NCBI GenBank assembly: GCA_002497245.1
Contig: DANB01000038.1
Span: 1-43,654, forward strand
Source of the DNA: Euryarchaeota archaeon UBA439
Lineage (GTDB): Archaea > Thermoplasmatota > Poseidoniia > Poseidoniales > Thalassarchaeaceae
DNA: 43,654 nt
Reading direction: 5' to 3'
In this document: in pieces, positions 1 to 7,522 of the stretch
Layout of the letters: the number at the start of each line of letters is the position of its first letter
Numbering within the stretch: position 1 is the first letter of the stretch
The notes under the pieces: model-generated
What the model saw: only the letters and a program-made list of their open reading frames with translations
Databases searched by the model: none
What the model was told of the DNA's origin: nothing
Position numbers and translations under genes: made by a program

Positions 1-284
1 TTGGCGGATTTGAGGGATATGAAAGTGGTTTGGATTTACTAAATGCAGCTGTTGAAGTAAGAACGCATCTTTTTGGATTAAATATCACAGATTATGGTGA
101 TTTAGGAATTTTCATTAATTCAATAGGAGGTGTCGATCCTTGTATTCAAGGGCCATGTGGAGACAATATCTGGAGTTCTTGGCAAATCTATCATAATGGC
201 GTACTCTCTTTATCCGGAATTTCAACTTTAACCTTGAATGATGATAGTGTCCTGATATTCCAAATTGATACACAGACATGGTAA
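1..284 (+). CDS. C-terminal part of a secreted DUF4430-like protein (5' end outside window)
   Basis: The frame is open from base 3 to a TAA at 282-284, so only the last 93 residues are present. The pattern is a short helix rich in Leu and Ala (GLDLLNAAVEV), then 'GDLGIFINSIGGV', a Trp pair near 'WSSWQIYHNGV', and a closing strand with 'NDDSVLIFQ'. This order fits the DUF4430 (transcobalamin C-terminal-like) fold: helix, 'ysI.GV', 'W.yyvNG', 'gD.v.f'. In that family the domain is extracellular and linked to corrinoid binding. The next gene, 103 bases downstream, is an ECF-type S component, which supports a role in capturing a substrate for import. The family call is by eye; the N-terminus and any signal peptide cannot be seen. 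Confidence 0.6.
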   Translation, partial: GGFEGYESGLDLLNAAVEVRTHLFGLNITDYGDLGIFINSIGGVDPCIQGPCGDNIWSSWQIYHNGVLSLSGISTLTLNDDSVLIFQIDTQTW

Positions 285-387
285 TCCAAGGATGTCTTTG
301 AACCTGACAAAAATTGTTATTTTTTTTAATCTTCAAGATTGAATCAGAGTAATCATCAATAACATAATCACATTGGACTGCTTACCT

Positions 388-1041
388 ATGTTATTCGATG
401 CCCATGCAGCCACTCTTTCTCCCAATGAACAATTTGTTCTAGATTTGGCGATAGTAACAGTTGCAATTGCATCATTGATATTTGCCGATAGTAAAGTTAA
501 ATCCAAGAATCCTGGTTTAATATTTACAATTATTATAGTACTTGCAGTTTCTGGAAGACTACTATTAGACCCTATTCCTAATGTCCAACCTGTTACATTT
601 TTGGCAATAATGATTGGGATTTATTTTGGTATTTCTTATTCAATAGCCTTTGCCACTATAGTTACACTTTCTTCCAACGTAATGCTAGAACACGGTATCT
701 GGTCTAACTATCAAATAATTGGATGGGCATCTATAGGGGTATTAGCCGCATTATTAAGAAACCAATTTATCCAAAATGAGAAGTTAAATATTACAAATCT
801 CGCAATATTTGCTGCATTTTCTGGATTTTTGTTTAATTGGATAGTTTCATTGAGTATTTTACATAATGTTGAAACATCCTTCTTCTTTGTTTATTTGTTA
901 AATGGGGTTCCCTTTGACTTACTGCATGCTGGCGGTAATGTCGTATTCGTTGCATGGCTCGCAAATCCACTTAGTGAATTAATGAATAGACATACTAACC
1001 TTAAAAATTCTGAGGCGGTGCCAGAAATTGCCTCAAGCTAA
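388..1041 (+). CDS. ECF-type transporter S component (membrane substrate-binding subunit)
   Basis: A 217-residue integral membrane protein with about six hydrophobic segments. The stretch 'GRLLLDPIPNVQPVTF' followed by 'LAIMIGIYFG' is typical of S components of energy-coupling factor transporters of the cobalamin/queuosine-like group. The S component binds the vitamin in the membrane and docks onto a shared EcfT plus ATPase module, which is not in this window. The DUF4430-like gene just upstream suggests a corrinoid as substrate, but that is inference. ATG at 388 is preferred; a TTG at 373 is in frame. The 3' end overlaps the upstream start option of pth2. Confidence 0.7.
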   Translation: MLFDAHAATLSPNEQFVLDLAIVTVAIASLIFADSKVKSKNPGLIFTIIIVLAVSGRLLLDPIPNVQPVTFLAIMIGIYFGISYSIAFATIVTLSSNVMLEHGIWSNYQIIGWASIGVLAALLRNQFIQNEKLNITNLAIFAAFSGFLFNWIVSLSILHNVETSFFFVYLLNGVPFDLLHAGGNVVFVAWLANPLSELMNRHTNLKNSEAVPEIASS

Positions 1042-1051
1042 TGAACTAACA

Positions 1052-1396
1052 ATGGTATTAGTCACTCGTAGTGATCTTACATTATCGAAAGGTAAACTTG
1101 CAGCACAATGTAGCCATGCAACTGCAGAATGTATACTTAAAGCCAAAAGAACTGCACCTAAGACATTAGAAAAGTATCTTGTGAATGGTGCAAGAAAGAT
1201 TGTTTGTAGCGCTAGCAATCTTGATAGTCTAAAAAGAATATTTGGGGAGGCTAATGAGGCAGGATTAATTTGTTACATGGTTAAAGACGCTGGCCATACT
1301 GAAATCCCCTCAGGAACTGTAACTGTTGTAGGTATAGGGCCAGGTCCACGTTCTTCTATCGACACAATAACTAGTAGCTTACCATTGGTAAAGTAA
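1052..1396 (+). CDS. pth2: Peptidyl-tRNA hydrolase, archaeal/eukaryotic type (Pth2)
   Basis: Pth2 releases tRNA from peptidyl-tRNA that drops off the ribosome. The product of about 114 residues matches the family along its length: an N-terminal strand 'MVLVTRSDL', the 'KGKLAAQCSHAT' helix, 'NGARKIVCSAS', 'KDAGHTEIPSGTVTVVGIGP' and a C-terminal 'LPLVK'. Usual length is 115-125 residues. ATG at 1052 fits the conserved N-terminus; a TTG at 1028 preceded by a GAGG (1012-1015) is also possible and would overlap the S component gene by 14 bases. The overlap suggests cotranscription with the transporter gene although the functions are unrelated. Confidence 0.93.
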   Translation: MVLVTRSDLTLSKGKLAAQCSHATAECILKAKRTAPKTLEKYLVNGARKIVCSASNLDSLKRIFGEANEAGLICYMVKDAGHTEIPSGTVTVVGIGPGPRSSIDTITSSLPLVK

Positions 1397-1452
1397 TTAG
1401 TAAGAATTAATATCAACTGACAGAGTAGTCAGTAGATGTTTTTATTCGGCTA

Positions 1453-1478
1453 AACTGGAGGGCTTTTGCCCCCCAGTT
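1453..1478. terminator. Hairpin between convergent genes
   Basis: An 11-position stem with one A/C mismatch closes on a TTTT loop: bases 1453-1463 pair with 1468-1478. It lies in the 115-base gap between the convergent ends of pth2 and the aquaporin-like gene, so it may end transcripts from both sides. No long T-run follows on either strand, so a terminator role is inferred from position only. Confidence 0.5.
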
Positions 1479-1511
1479 CGCCTTACGTATTCAAATAAAT
1501 ATTCTATTTAC

Positions 1512-2099
1512 TCAAAGATTTTCGTCGATCTTGGTAGCAACCATTGCTCCAAGACCAACCATTACGCCATCAACAATCCATGTGCTTGCAGCGTTAGCAA
1601 TGTTACCGGAGTCGCCCATTAGGCAAGATGCCATATCATGTGCTCCACCAACACCCATACCTAATGCTCCTGCTGCCATAACTACTGCAATAGCAGTCAT
1701 CCATGCATCACATCGGCTGTGTATTGTTCCAATAACTGCACCTGCAGCTACCATGGTCAATGCTGGCCATAGGTCGAAAGACCACATGTCTCCAGCTGCG
1801 TAGCCGGTTTCAATTTCTCCAGCTTCAGTCATCAATAGGATAGCTAGAAGAGCTCCAACTACCTGTGCGACTAATCGCATACCATTGTTCATCCAGTTGT
1901 CTTGGTCGCCCAAGTCGCCTGTCATTATGGTCATCCATGTGAACATAGGCAGAATATGTGCACCAGCCATAGCAGTCATTGCTGCAGCAAGTACTAATCC
2001 AGCCATAAGGCCGTCTGACCCCATGCTCCCTAGAACTAACCAAGAGACTACGAAAGCGCCTCCAACTTCACTCATCATTACTTTGTTATCCATTTCCAT
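1512..2099 (-). CDS. MIP/aquaporin-like membrane protein with degenerate NPA boxes
   Basis: A 195-residue hydrophobic protein with five or six membrane segments and an apparent internal duplication. In the first half 'SEVGGAFVVSW' resembles the aquaporin TM1 glutamate motif, and 'AGAHILPMFTW' sits where aquaporins have 'SGAHLNPAVT'. It is followed by 'VAQVVGALLA', which matches the TM3 'AQxxGA' signature. In the second half 'GVGGAHDMASCL' sits where 'GGSMNPARS' is expected. Both NPA triplets are therefore replaced, by LPM and by a segment around DMA. The protein is shorter than usual aquaporins (about 230). A good ribosome site (CCTCCC on the plus strand, 2108-2113) supports ATG at 2099. Whether it passes water, another small solute or nothing is unknown. 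Fold assignment is by eye. Confidence 0.5.
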   Translation of the reverse strand: MEMDNKVMMSEVGGAFVVSWLVLGSMGSDGLMAGLVLAAAMTAMAGAHILPMFTWMTIMTGDLGDQDNWMNNGMRLVAQVVGALLAILLMTEAGEIETGYAAGDMWSFDLWPALTMVAAGAVIGTIHSRCDAWMTAIAVVMAAGALGMGVGGAHDMASCLMGDSGNIANAASTWIVDGVMVGLGAMVATKIDENL

Positions 2100-2147
2100 A
2101 TTTTTTTCCTCCCACCTTAGTGAGCGCTTAGTGCGTTATTCGGCGAG

Positions 2148-2160
2148 TATATAATAAAAA
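2148..2160 (-). promoter_or_regulatory. Putative TATA box for the aquaporin-like gene
   Basis: On the minus strand this reads TTTTTATTATATA, close to the archaeal TATA consensus. Start of transcription would fall about 25 bases on, near 2125, leaving a short leader that contains the GGGAGG ribosome site. The call rests on base composition and spacing only. Confidence 0.4.
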
Positions 2161-2171
2161 TGGTATGAATA

Positions 2172-2212
2172 CGGCTTTTTAGGCCATTTTCAAGCCCTTT
2201 TCCGAAAAGCCG
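2172..2212. repeat. Inverted repeat upstream of divergent genes
   Basis: CGGCTTTT at 2172-2179 and its exact complement AAAAGCCG at 2205-2212 are separated by 25 bases. The pair lies just upstream of the putative TATA box of the aquaporin-like gene and about 95 bases before the dioxygenase gene. It could be an operator or a weak RNA hairpin. The rest of the 2100-2305 gap shows nothing further that I can support. Confidence 0.35.
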
Positions 2213-2305
2213 GTGTTGCAAAATACACTTGATATTAATTAGTAAACCGCCAATTTAACATTTTATAATAAATAACTTGAATATTATAGCAATAGTCATC
2301 AATAG

Positions 2306-2848
2306 ATGGCCTATGTGAGATACGTGGCTAAACAGGTTGTAATGCATTCAGGGGCCCGAAATAAGCTATTATGCGAATGCAACGGCATTTCAGAATTAGT
2401 GATTTGGTTGGATAGTCTCGACAGACGTCCAGGACTTGATGAATTAGAATCTAAATTAATTTCAATGGAAGTAAATATTCCTGTATTGAAGGAATGCATT
2501 GGTTATGCAGAAGACGGCTATCAAAGGAATGTTATTAAAAAAACTGAACATTATGAATTAGTTGCTATATGTTGGACAGCCGGTCAATTAACTCCTATCC
2601 ATGATCACGTAGGCAGTGATTGTGCTTTCAAGATAATTGATGGAGTATCTACAGAAACCACATATCAACTTAATGATCAAGGACTTGCATATCCCGTTGG
2701 AGTGAGAGAATATTTGCCTGGAGAGATATGTGCGGCTGATGAACCAGACATCCATCGTATTTCCAATAATTCAGATAATGAACTGATTAATCTTCATGTA
2801 TACACGCCACCTCTTCACGCATATAATGTCTACAAACCTGCAGAATAA
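2306..2848 (+). CDS. Cysteine dioxygenase (cupin-fold thiol dioxygenase)
   Basis: Oxidises L-cysteine with O2 to cysteine sulfinate, using one non-haem iron. The 180-residue protein has the family pattern 'YQRNVI', then 'ICW..G', then 'PIHDHVGSDCAFK', then 'PDIHRI', then 'NLHVYTPPL'. Iron ligands would be His99, His101 and His150. Cys106 and Tyr166 match the Cys93-Tyr157 crosslink pair of mammalian CDO. Arg74 matches Arg60, which binds the cysteine carboxylate; the related mercaptopropionate dioxygenases usually have Gln there, so cysteine is the better substrate guess. The aminotransferase gene ends two bases away on the other strand. Archaeal examples are uncommon, so lateral gain from bacteria is plausible. 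Confidence 0.85.
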   Translation: MAYVRYVAKQVVMHSGARNKLLCECNGISELVIWLDSLDRRPGLDELESKLISMEVNIPVLKECIGYAEDGYQRNVIKKTEHYELVAICWTAGQLTPIHDHVGSDCAFKIIDGVSTETTYQLNDQGLAYPVGVREYLPGEICAADEPDIHRISNNSDNELINLHVYTPPLHAYNVYKPAE

Positions 2849-2850
2849 AA

Positions 2851-4152
2851 TCAAACTTGTAGATCCTTTTTGTATTGTTCAAAAACTTCGGTGAATAGTT
2901 GAATATCTGAATCAAATGTTTCCGGCAAAAGAGGTCCAAAAGAGAATCTAAAGAATCTTGAATATGGAGAAACATAGCCCGGGTCCTTTGAATGTGGTCT
3001 AGCCATATCACAATCTGAAGCACACAATATAGCAGCACCCTTTTTGAATAATCTATTATTCAATTCTTTACTTGTCATGCCTTCTGGGAGTTCAAGCCAG
3101 TGATAGAATCCTCCATTACCAGTATATACTCCTAGACCCATTTCTTCGAATGCCTTACCATACCTTTTACGTTGCCAATTATAATGTTCTTCTACTGCTT
3201 TCCGTGCTTTTTTCACACGCGTTGGCTCGAGTAACTTAACTGCATACAATTGAGATGGATGACTTACCCCCCCCATTCCAAAACTAGAGTAATTAGACAG
3301 AGTCTCAACATTTTTTTTACTAGCAATAATCCAACCTACTCTGATTCCTGGAGATTGAAGGCCCTTTGTACATGCTCCTGCAATGAAGATATTACTATTG
3401 TCTAGATCATTAACAAATTGTATCCCGCTTACGGATGGAGAGTGAAACATTTCATATGCTTCATCAAGAAGTATTCCATTTCCAGATTGTTCTGCCAATT
3501 GTATTAATTCTCTAAGCTCATCCCCATGTCTGGTTTGGCCTGAAGGATTTTGAGGGTTAGAAATTATTGGCATAAGACGTGTTTTAGCATTTAATCCAGT
3601 TCTATCGAAATATTCTGAATTAGTTGGATGGAAATTATTTTCTTTAGTAAAGGGAACAATCTGAAAGTTAGTATTTGTTTGTTCCATAATATCTAGATAA
3701 GCCGGCCATTCAATATTTCCAATTCTTGCTTGGACATTATCTTTCAAGAATGCCAATACCGTGTATATCCCCGGTCTCCCCCCTGCGAAAATCATTACAT
3801 TCTCGGGAGTAATTTCTGAACCATATTGGGAATTATAGTATTCAACAATCGACTCTCTTAATTTAGGATGACCCCATGCTTTTGGATAAAACCGATCTTC
3901 CCATGTTACATCAATACTATCCGGTAGAGGCGGACCATCGAATTTTTCCAATTGTGTAGTTAAAGGAAAGCCTTGCGACCAAGGATGTGTTCCTTCAGTA
4001 CCAATGAAACTACCGAACGAGTCTTTGAATGCATAAAGTGTCTCATAAATTCCCATTGGAGGGCAATTATCGGATAAGAATGATTCAGTCATGTTAGTGC
4101 GAACAATAGCAAGCAAATTAGTTTGTCCGTGTTTCAGTTTCATCTTGCTCAT
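2851..4152 (-). CDS. PLP-dependent aminotransferase, class I/II (fold type I)
   Basis: A 433-residue fold-type I aminotransferase. Numbered from ATG at 4152, it has the PLP-site signature 'NPQNPSGQ' at about 199-206, 'DEAYE' with Asp230 and Tyr233, the Schiff-base lysine in 'ACTKGLQSPGIRVGW' (Lys263), and a late Arg in 'FRFSFGPL' for the substrate carboxylate. The N-terminal part, with 'GTHPWSQGFP', contains the usual substrate-gating region. The amino donor is not evident. The neighbouring cysteine dioxygenase makes cysteine sulfinate, which aspartate aminotransferase-like enzymes can use, but the genes are convergent, so this link is weak. The start could be 4152 or 4143; a TTG at 4185 would run nearly into the divergent gene at 4191. 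Confidence 0.85.
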   Translation of the reverse strand: MSKMKLKHGQTNLLAIVRTNMTESFLSDNCPPMGIYETLYAFKDSFGSFIGTEGTHPWSQGFPLTTQLEKFDGPPLPDSIDVTWEDRFYPKAWGHPKLRESIVEYYNSQYGSEITPENVMIFAGGRPGIYTVLAFLKDNVQARIGNIEWPAYLDIMEQTNTNFQIVPFTKENNFHPTNSEYFDRTGLNAKTRLMPIISNPQNPSGQTRHGDELRELIQLAEQSGNGILLDEAYEMFHSPSVSGIQFVNDLDNSNIFIAGACTKGLQSPGIRVGWIIASKKNVETLSNYSSFGMGGVSHPSQLYAVKLLEPTRVKKARKAVEEHYNWQRKRYGKAFEEMGLGVYTGNGGFYHWLELPEGMTSKELNNRLFKKGAAILCASDCDMARPHSKDPGYVSPYSRFFRFSFGPLLPETFDSDIQLFTEVFEQYKKDLQV

Positions 4153-4190
4153 TACTAAAATTAATAGGGCCGAAGACAGTACCAATCGCT

Positions 4191-7100
4191 ATGAGAACAC
4201 CACCTAAATCTGTATTTGTTTCAATTTTTATAGTAATTACACTAGTTGGAATGTCTTTATCGGCAATACCAAACAATCAAGGTAAAGAGATTCAAGAGGA
4301 AGAAACTAAATCTTTTTCACATACTAATGTCAATTTTGAAGGATATCAAGAAGATTCTGTATATACCTATTCTACATTGAGTTCCGGAGGCTATACCCAA
4401 TGTGTAATTTCTGAAGATACACGTGTAATCTGTTGGGGTAATAATGACCAAGGAAAAAGAGGATTGGGAGGAGGAATAGGTAATGCTGTCGCGACTCCAG
4501 AAGGGAAAGCAGGTCCTTGGGTTGTTGGCAATTTATCTATTGGGATGGTTGAGGTTTCAGCCGGCGCTTGGTCCACATGTTCCTTGAAAGAAAATGGTGA
4601 AATATGGTGTTGGGGAGGTGGTGAGTTTGGTCAATTGGGTACAGGTACTGATGTTTGTCTGGATAATGGAGTAACAGCTTGTAATTCGGCTACAAATCAT
4701 CCTCCTACTAAAATTTCTCTGCCTTTAGGGAAAACTGCAGTATCTTTATCTGATGCAAATCAAGGGCATTTTTGTGCAATTCTTGATACCGGTGAAGGAT
4801 TATGCTGGGGTTGGAACAATGATGGTCAATTGGGCGATGGAACAATTTGTACGGGGGGTCAAGCGTGGGACTCCAATAATAACAACCCAACGCCTACCGG
4901 CTGTAATGCTAACAACGGACGATACACTCCAGTTTTAGTCGATGACTCAAATTTTCCTGCTAATTATTCAATAATCTCAATTTCAACTGGTATGTCTCAT
5001 TCCTGTGCAATTCTTGATAATAATGATTTATATTGTTGGGGCACAAGCTGGCTGGGTCGGCTAGGTATAGGCATCGATGCCAACGGTGATTATCCAACTC
5101 CCCAATATGTCGATAGTGGTGTAATTGCTGTATCTACTGGTAATGACCATTCTTGTGCTCTTTATGAAACTCAAATAGTAAAATGTTGGGGAGGAAATTT
5201 CCAAGGACAACTTGGAACCGGGAGTCTGGATAACGCATATACACCTGCTTTAATTAATCTGAGTTCCAATATTCCTTTGATTTCTCTAGAATCAGCGTAC
5301 AATCTTAACTGTGTAGTTTCTGAAGAAAACATTCCTTATTGTTGGGGGGCTAATCAATGGGGGCAACTTGGAAACTATGATCCAAATGACTCAAGACAGG
5401 AGACTCCATTAACTATTGAAGACAATTTATCAGTGATAGCAATTTCACTTAACGGAGATACAGTTTGTGGAATTAAAACGGATTCCAATATAACAACTCA
5501 CGGCCATAGGGATGTATTTTGTCGAGGACAATCATACAGAGGACAGATGGGAGACGGGAATTGGAATCTGACTTGGGAAGATTATAATGAAAACAACATA
5601 AATTTAACATCCGATAATATTGGCCCTCAAAGTTACCAAGGATTGGGTGGAATTCATATACCTGAGAGGGATATCGATTCAGATTCAATGATTGCAATAC
5701 TTGACAATCTTCCTTATGGTTGTCCAGACGGTAGTTACGATCCTAATTATGATGGTTCTTGTGTAGATGCAGACATGGGTCATTATAGTACAAACTCGTT
5801 ATATCATTCTCAGACTCAATGTGATTATGGTACTTACCAACCTAATTCAGGACAATCTAGCTGTAATGATGCTTCTCCCGGTCATTTTGTTAATTCTCTA
5901 GCAGCATCTTCACAACAAAATTGTCCAAGTGGAACCTATCAACCAAACTTTTCTGCCTCATCTTGTATTGATGCCTCTCCAGGATATGTACCTAACCTAA
6001 ATTCTACAGATCAGATGATGTGCACTAATGGCTATTATCAACCACAATCTGGTCAGGCCTCTTGTATACCCAGTTCTCCAGGAAATTATGTTCCAAATTC
6101 TGGCTCTTTAACTCAAATAGGATGTGAACCAGGAACCTATCAACCAAATTTTGGCGCATCTTCCTGTATTGATGCAAGTCTGGGTCATTTTGTACAAAGT
6201 GGTTCTGCAATAGCTCAGGAAGCCTGTCCTCCAGGGACTTATCAGTCTGATTATGGCTCTTCATCATGTGATATAGCAAATCCTGGCTTTTATGTGGATA
6301 CTTCAGGTTCTTCTTTTGAAACTGCTTGTGATTTGGGGACATTTAATCCATCACCTGGCGCCACTGAAAGCTCAGTATGTGCTTGGACAGACCCCGGACA
6401 TTATGTTGATTTTGAGGGTGCAAGCACTCAGATAGAATGTCCAGCGGGCACCTATAATCCAAATAGTAATTCAATAACATCAGATGATTGTTTATCTGCA
6501 GATCCTGGTCACTATGTAGAAAATGCAGGATCTTCGGAACAAAGTCCTTGCCATGCAGGATTTTATCAACCTGATTCAGGACAAACATTCTGTTTAGAAT
6601 CCTCTAGTGGAACGTATGTCCCCGATTCAGGATATTCATCATCAATCAATTGTTTGGAGGGGACTTATCAGTCTGATACAGGTCAATCTGAATGTTTAGA
6701 TGCGGATCCAGGACATTATACCTCTTCAGATGGAGCATCGTCTCAGATTCCTTGTTTAGTAGGAACTTATCAACCACAAAATGGTTCTACGAGTTGTATA
6801 ATATCTGATGCCGGATATCATGTGCCTTCCGAAGGTCAAGCGATGCAGACAATTTGTCCTGCGGGGCAGTATCAGCCTCAAACAGGATCTTCTGAATGCT
6901 TAACTACAAATCCTGGTGAGTATTCTTCAGAAGGAGCAACATCAGCCTCGCCTTGTTTAGCAGGTTCTTATCAAAGCCAATCAGGGCAATCAGGTTGCGT
7001 TCTAGCAGATGCTGGACATTATTCAATTGATATTTCTTCGGTGCAGCAAATTAGCTGTGAACCAGGCGAATATCAACCATTAACCGGCCAATCTTCTTGC

Positions 7101-7460
7101 ATATCTGCTGCTAGAGGCCACTATGTTGATTCTGCATCTGCGACCGAGGAGACTCCTTGTGATATAGGAAGTTATCAACCATTAATGGGTTCAAGTGAAT
7201 GTCTTCTTTCCTCAATAAATAATTATGTCGCGTCTCCTGGAATGGCGACCCAAACAGCATGTCCTAGTGGTGAATCACAACCTTTGACAGGCCAATCATC
7301 ATGTGATGTTGATTCGGAAGCTTCAGGTATACCTACATTTGCTTTAATTGGTGGAGTAGTGGTAATTGCATTAGTGATAATGGGTGTTTTGATGAAATCG
7401 GGTTCAAAGCCCAAAGCTAGAAAGTCAGGTAAGAAGCGTAGAAAAATGAAAAAGAAGTAA
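4191..7460 (+). CDS. Large surface protein: RCC1-like propeller, 16 Cys-rich repeats, C-terminal membrane anchor
   Basis: 1089 residues with a signal peptide (hydrophobic core about 8-25). Residues 61-455 hold seven RCC1-type repeats of the form 'aGxxHsCal....vxCWGxnxxGQLG', enough for one seven-bladed propeller; each blade carries a Cys pair. Residues 508-1041 hold about 16 tandem repeats of about 34 residues built on 'C.xGTYQPxxGqSSCxxAxPGhYv', resembling the GCC2/GCC3 (ephrin-receptor-like) Cys-rich repeat. A transmembrane helix at about 1045-1068 and a very basic tail (KARKSGKKRRKMKKK) anchor it with the repeats outside. The paired cysteines imply disulfides formed on the cell surface. 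Likely role: adhesion or surface recognition; no catalytic motif is seen. ATG at 4191 lies 38 bases from the divergent aminotransferase start. Confidence 0.8.
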   Translation: MRTPPKSVFVSIFIVITLVGMSLSAIPNNQGKEIQEEETKSFSHTNVNFEGYQEDSVYTYSTLSSGGYTQCVISEDTRVICWGNNDQGKRGLGGGIGNAVATPEGKAGPWVVGNLSIGMVEVSAGAWSTCSLKENGEIWCWGGGEFGQLGTGTDVCLDNGVTACNSATNHPPTKISLPLGKTAVSLSDANQGHFCAILDTGEGLCWGWNNDGQLGDGTICTGGQAWDSNNNNPTPTGCNANNGRYTPVLVDDSNFPANYSIISISTGMSHSCAILDNNDLYCWGTSWLGRLGIGIDANGDYPTPQYVDSGVIAVSTGNDHSCALYETQIVKCWGGNFQGQLGTGSLDNAYTPALINLSSNIPLISLESAYNLNCVVSEENIPYCWGANQWGQLGNYDPNDSRQETPLTIEDNLSVIAISLNGDTVCGIKTDSNITTHGHRDVFCRGQSYRGQMGDGNWNLTWEDYNENNINLTSDNIGPQSYQGLGGIHIPERDIDSDSMIAILDNLPYGCPDGSYDPNYDGSCVDADMGHYSTNSLYHSQTQCDYGTYQPNSGQSSCNDASPGHFVNSLAASSQQNCPSGTYQPNFSASSCIDASPGYVPNLNSTDQMMCTNGYYQPQSGQASCIPSSPGNYVPNSGSLTQIGCEPGTYQPNFGASSCIDASLGHFVQSGSAIAQEACPPGTYQSDYGSSSCDIANPGFYVDTSGSSFETACDLGTFNPSPGATESSVCAWTDPGHYVDFEGASTQIECPAGTYNPNSNSITSDDCLSADPGHYVENAGSSEQSPCHAGFYQPDSGQTFCLESSSGTYVPDSGYSSSINCLEGTYQSDTGQSECLDADPGHYTSSDGASSQIPCLVGTYQPQNGSTSCIISDAGYHVPSEGQAMQTICPAGQYQPQTGSSECLTTNPGEYSSEGATSASPCLAGSYQSQSGQSGCVLADAGHYSIDISSVQQISCEPGEYQPLTGQSSCISAARGHYVDSASATEETPCDIGSYQPLMGSSECLLSSINNYVASPGMATQTACPSGESQPLTGQSSCDVDSEASGIPTFALIGGVVVIALVIMGVLMKSGSKPKARKSGKKRRKMKKK

Positions 7461-7522
7461 TTCTAATTCAATTTAGAACGATTTTCACTTTATTTGATAT
7501 GTGATAACCTCATGGCCAGTTC

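Noticed and set aside
2306..2848. 3-mercaptopropionate dioxygenase instead of cysteine dioxygenase
   Set aside because: Arg74, Cys106 and Tyr166 match cysteine dioxygenase; the alternative usually has Gln at the Arg position and no crosslink Cys.
5716..7315. Regularly spaced similar DNA segments that could suggest a CRISPR array or satellite
   Set aside because: The period (about 102 bases) is a multiple of three, copies are imperfect, and the whole stretch is one open frame of Cys-rich protein repeats.
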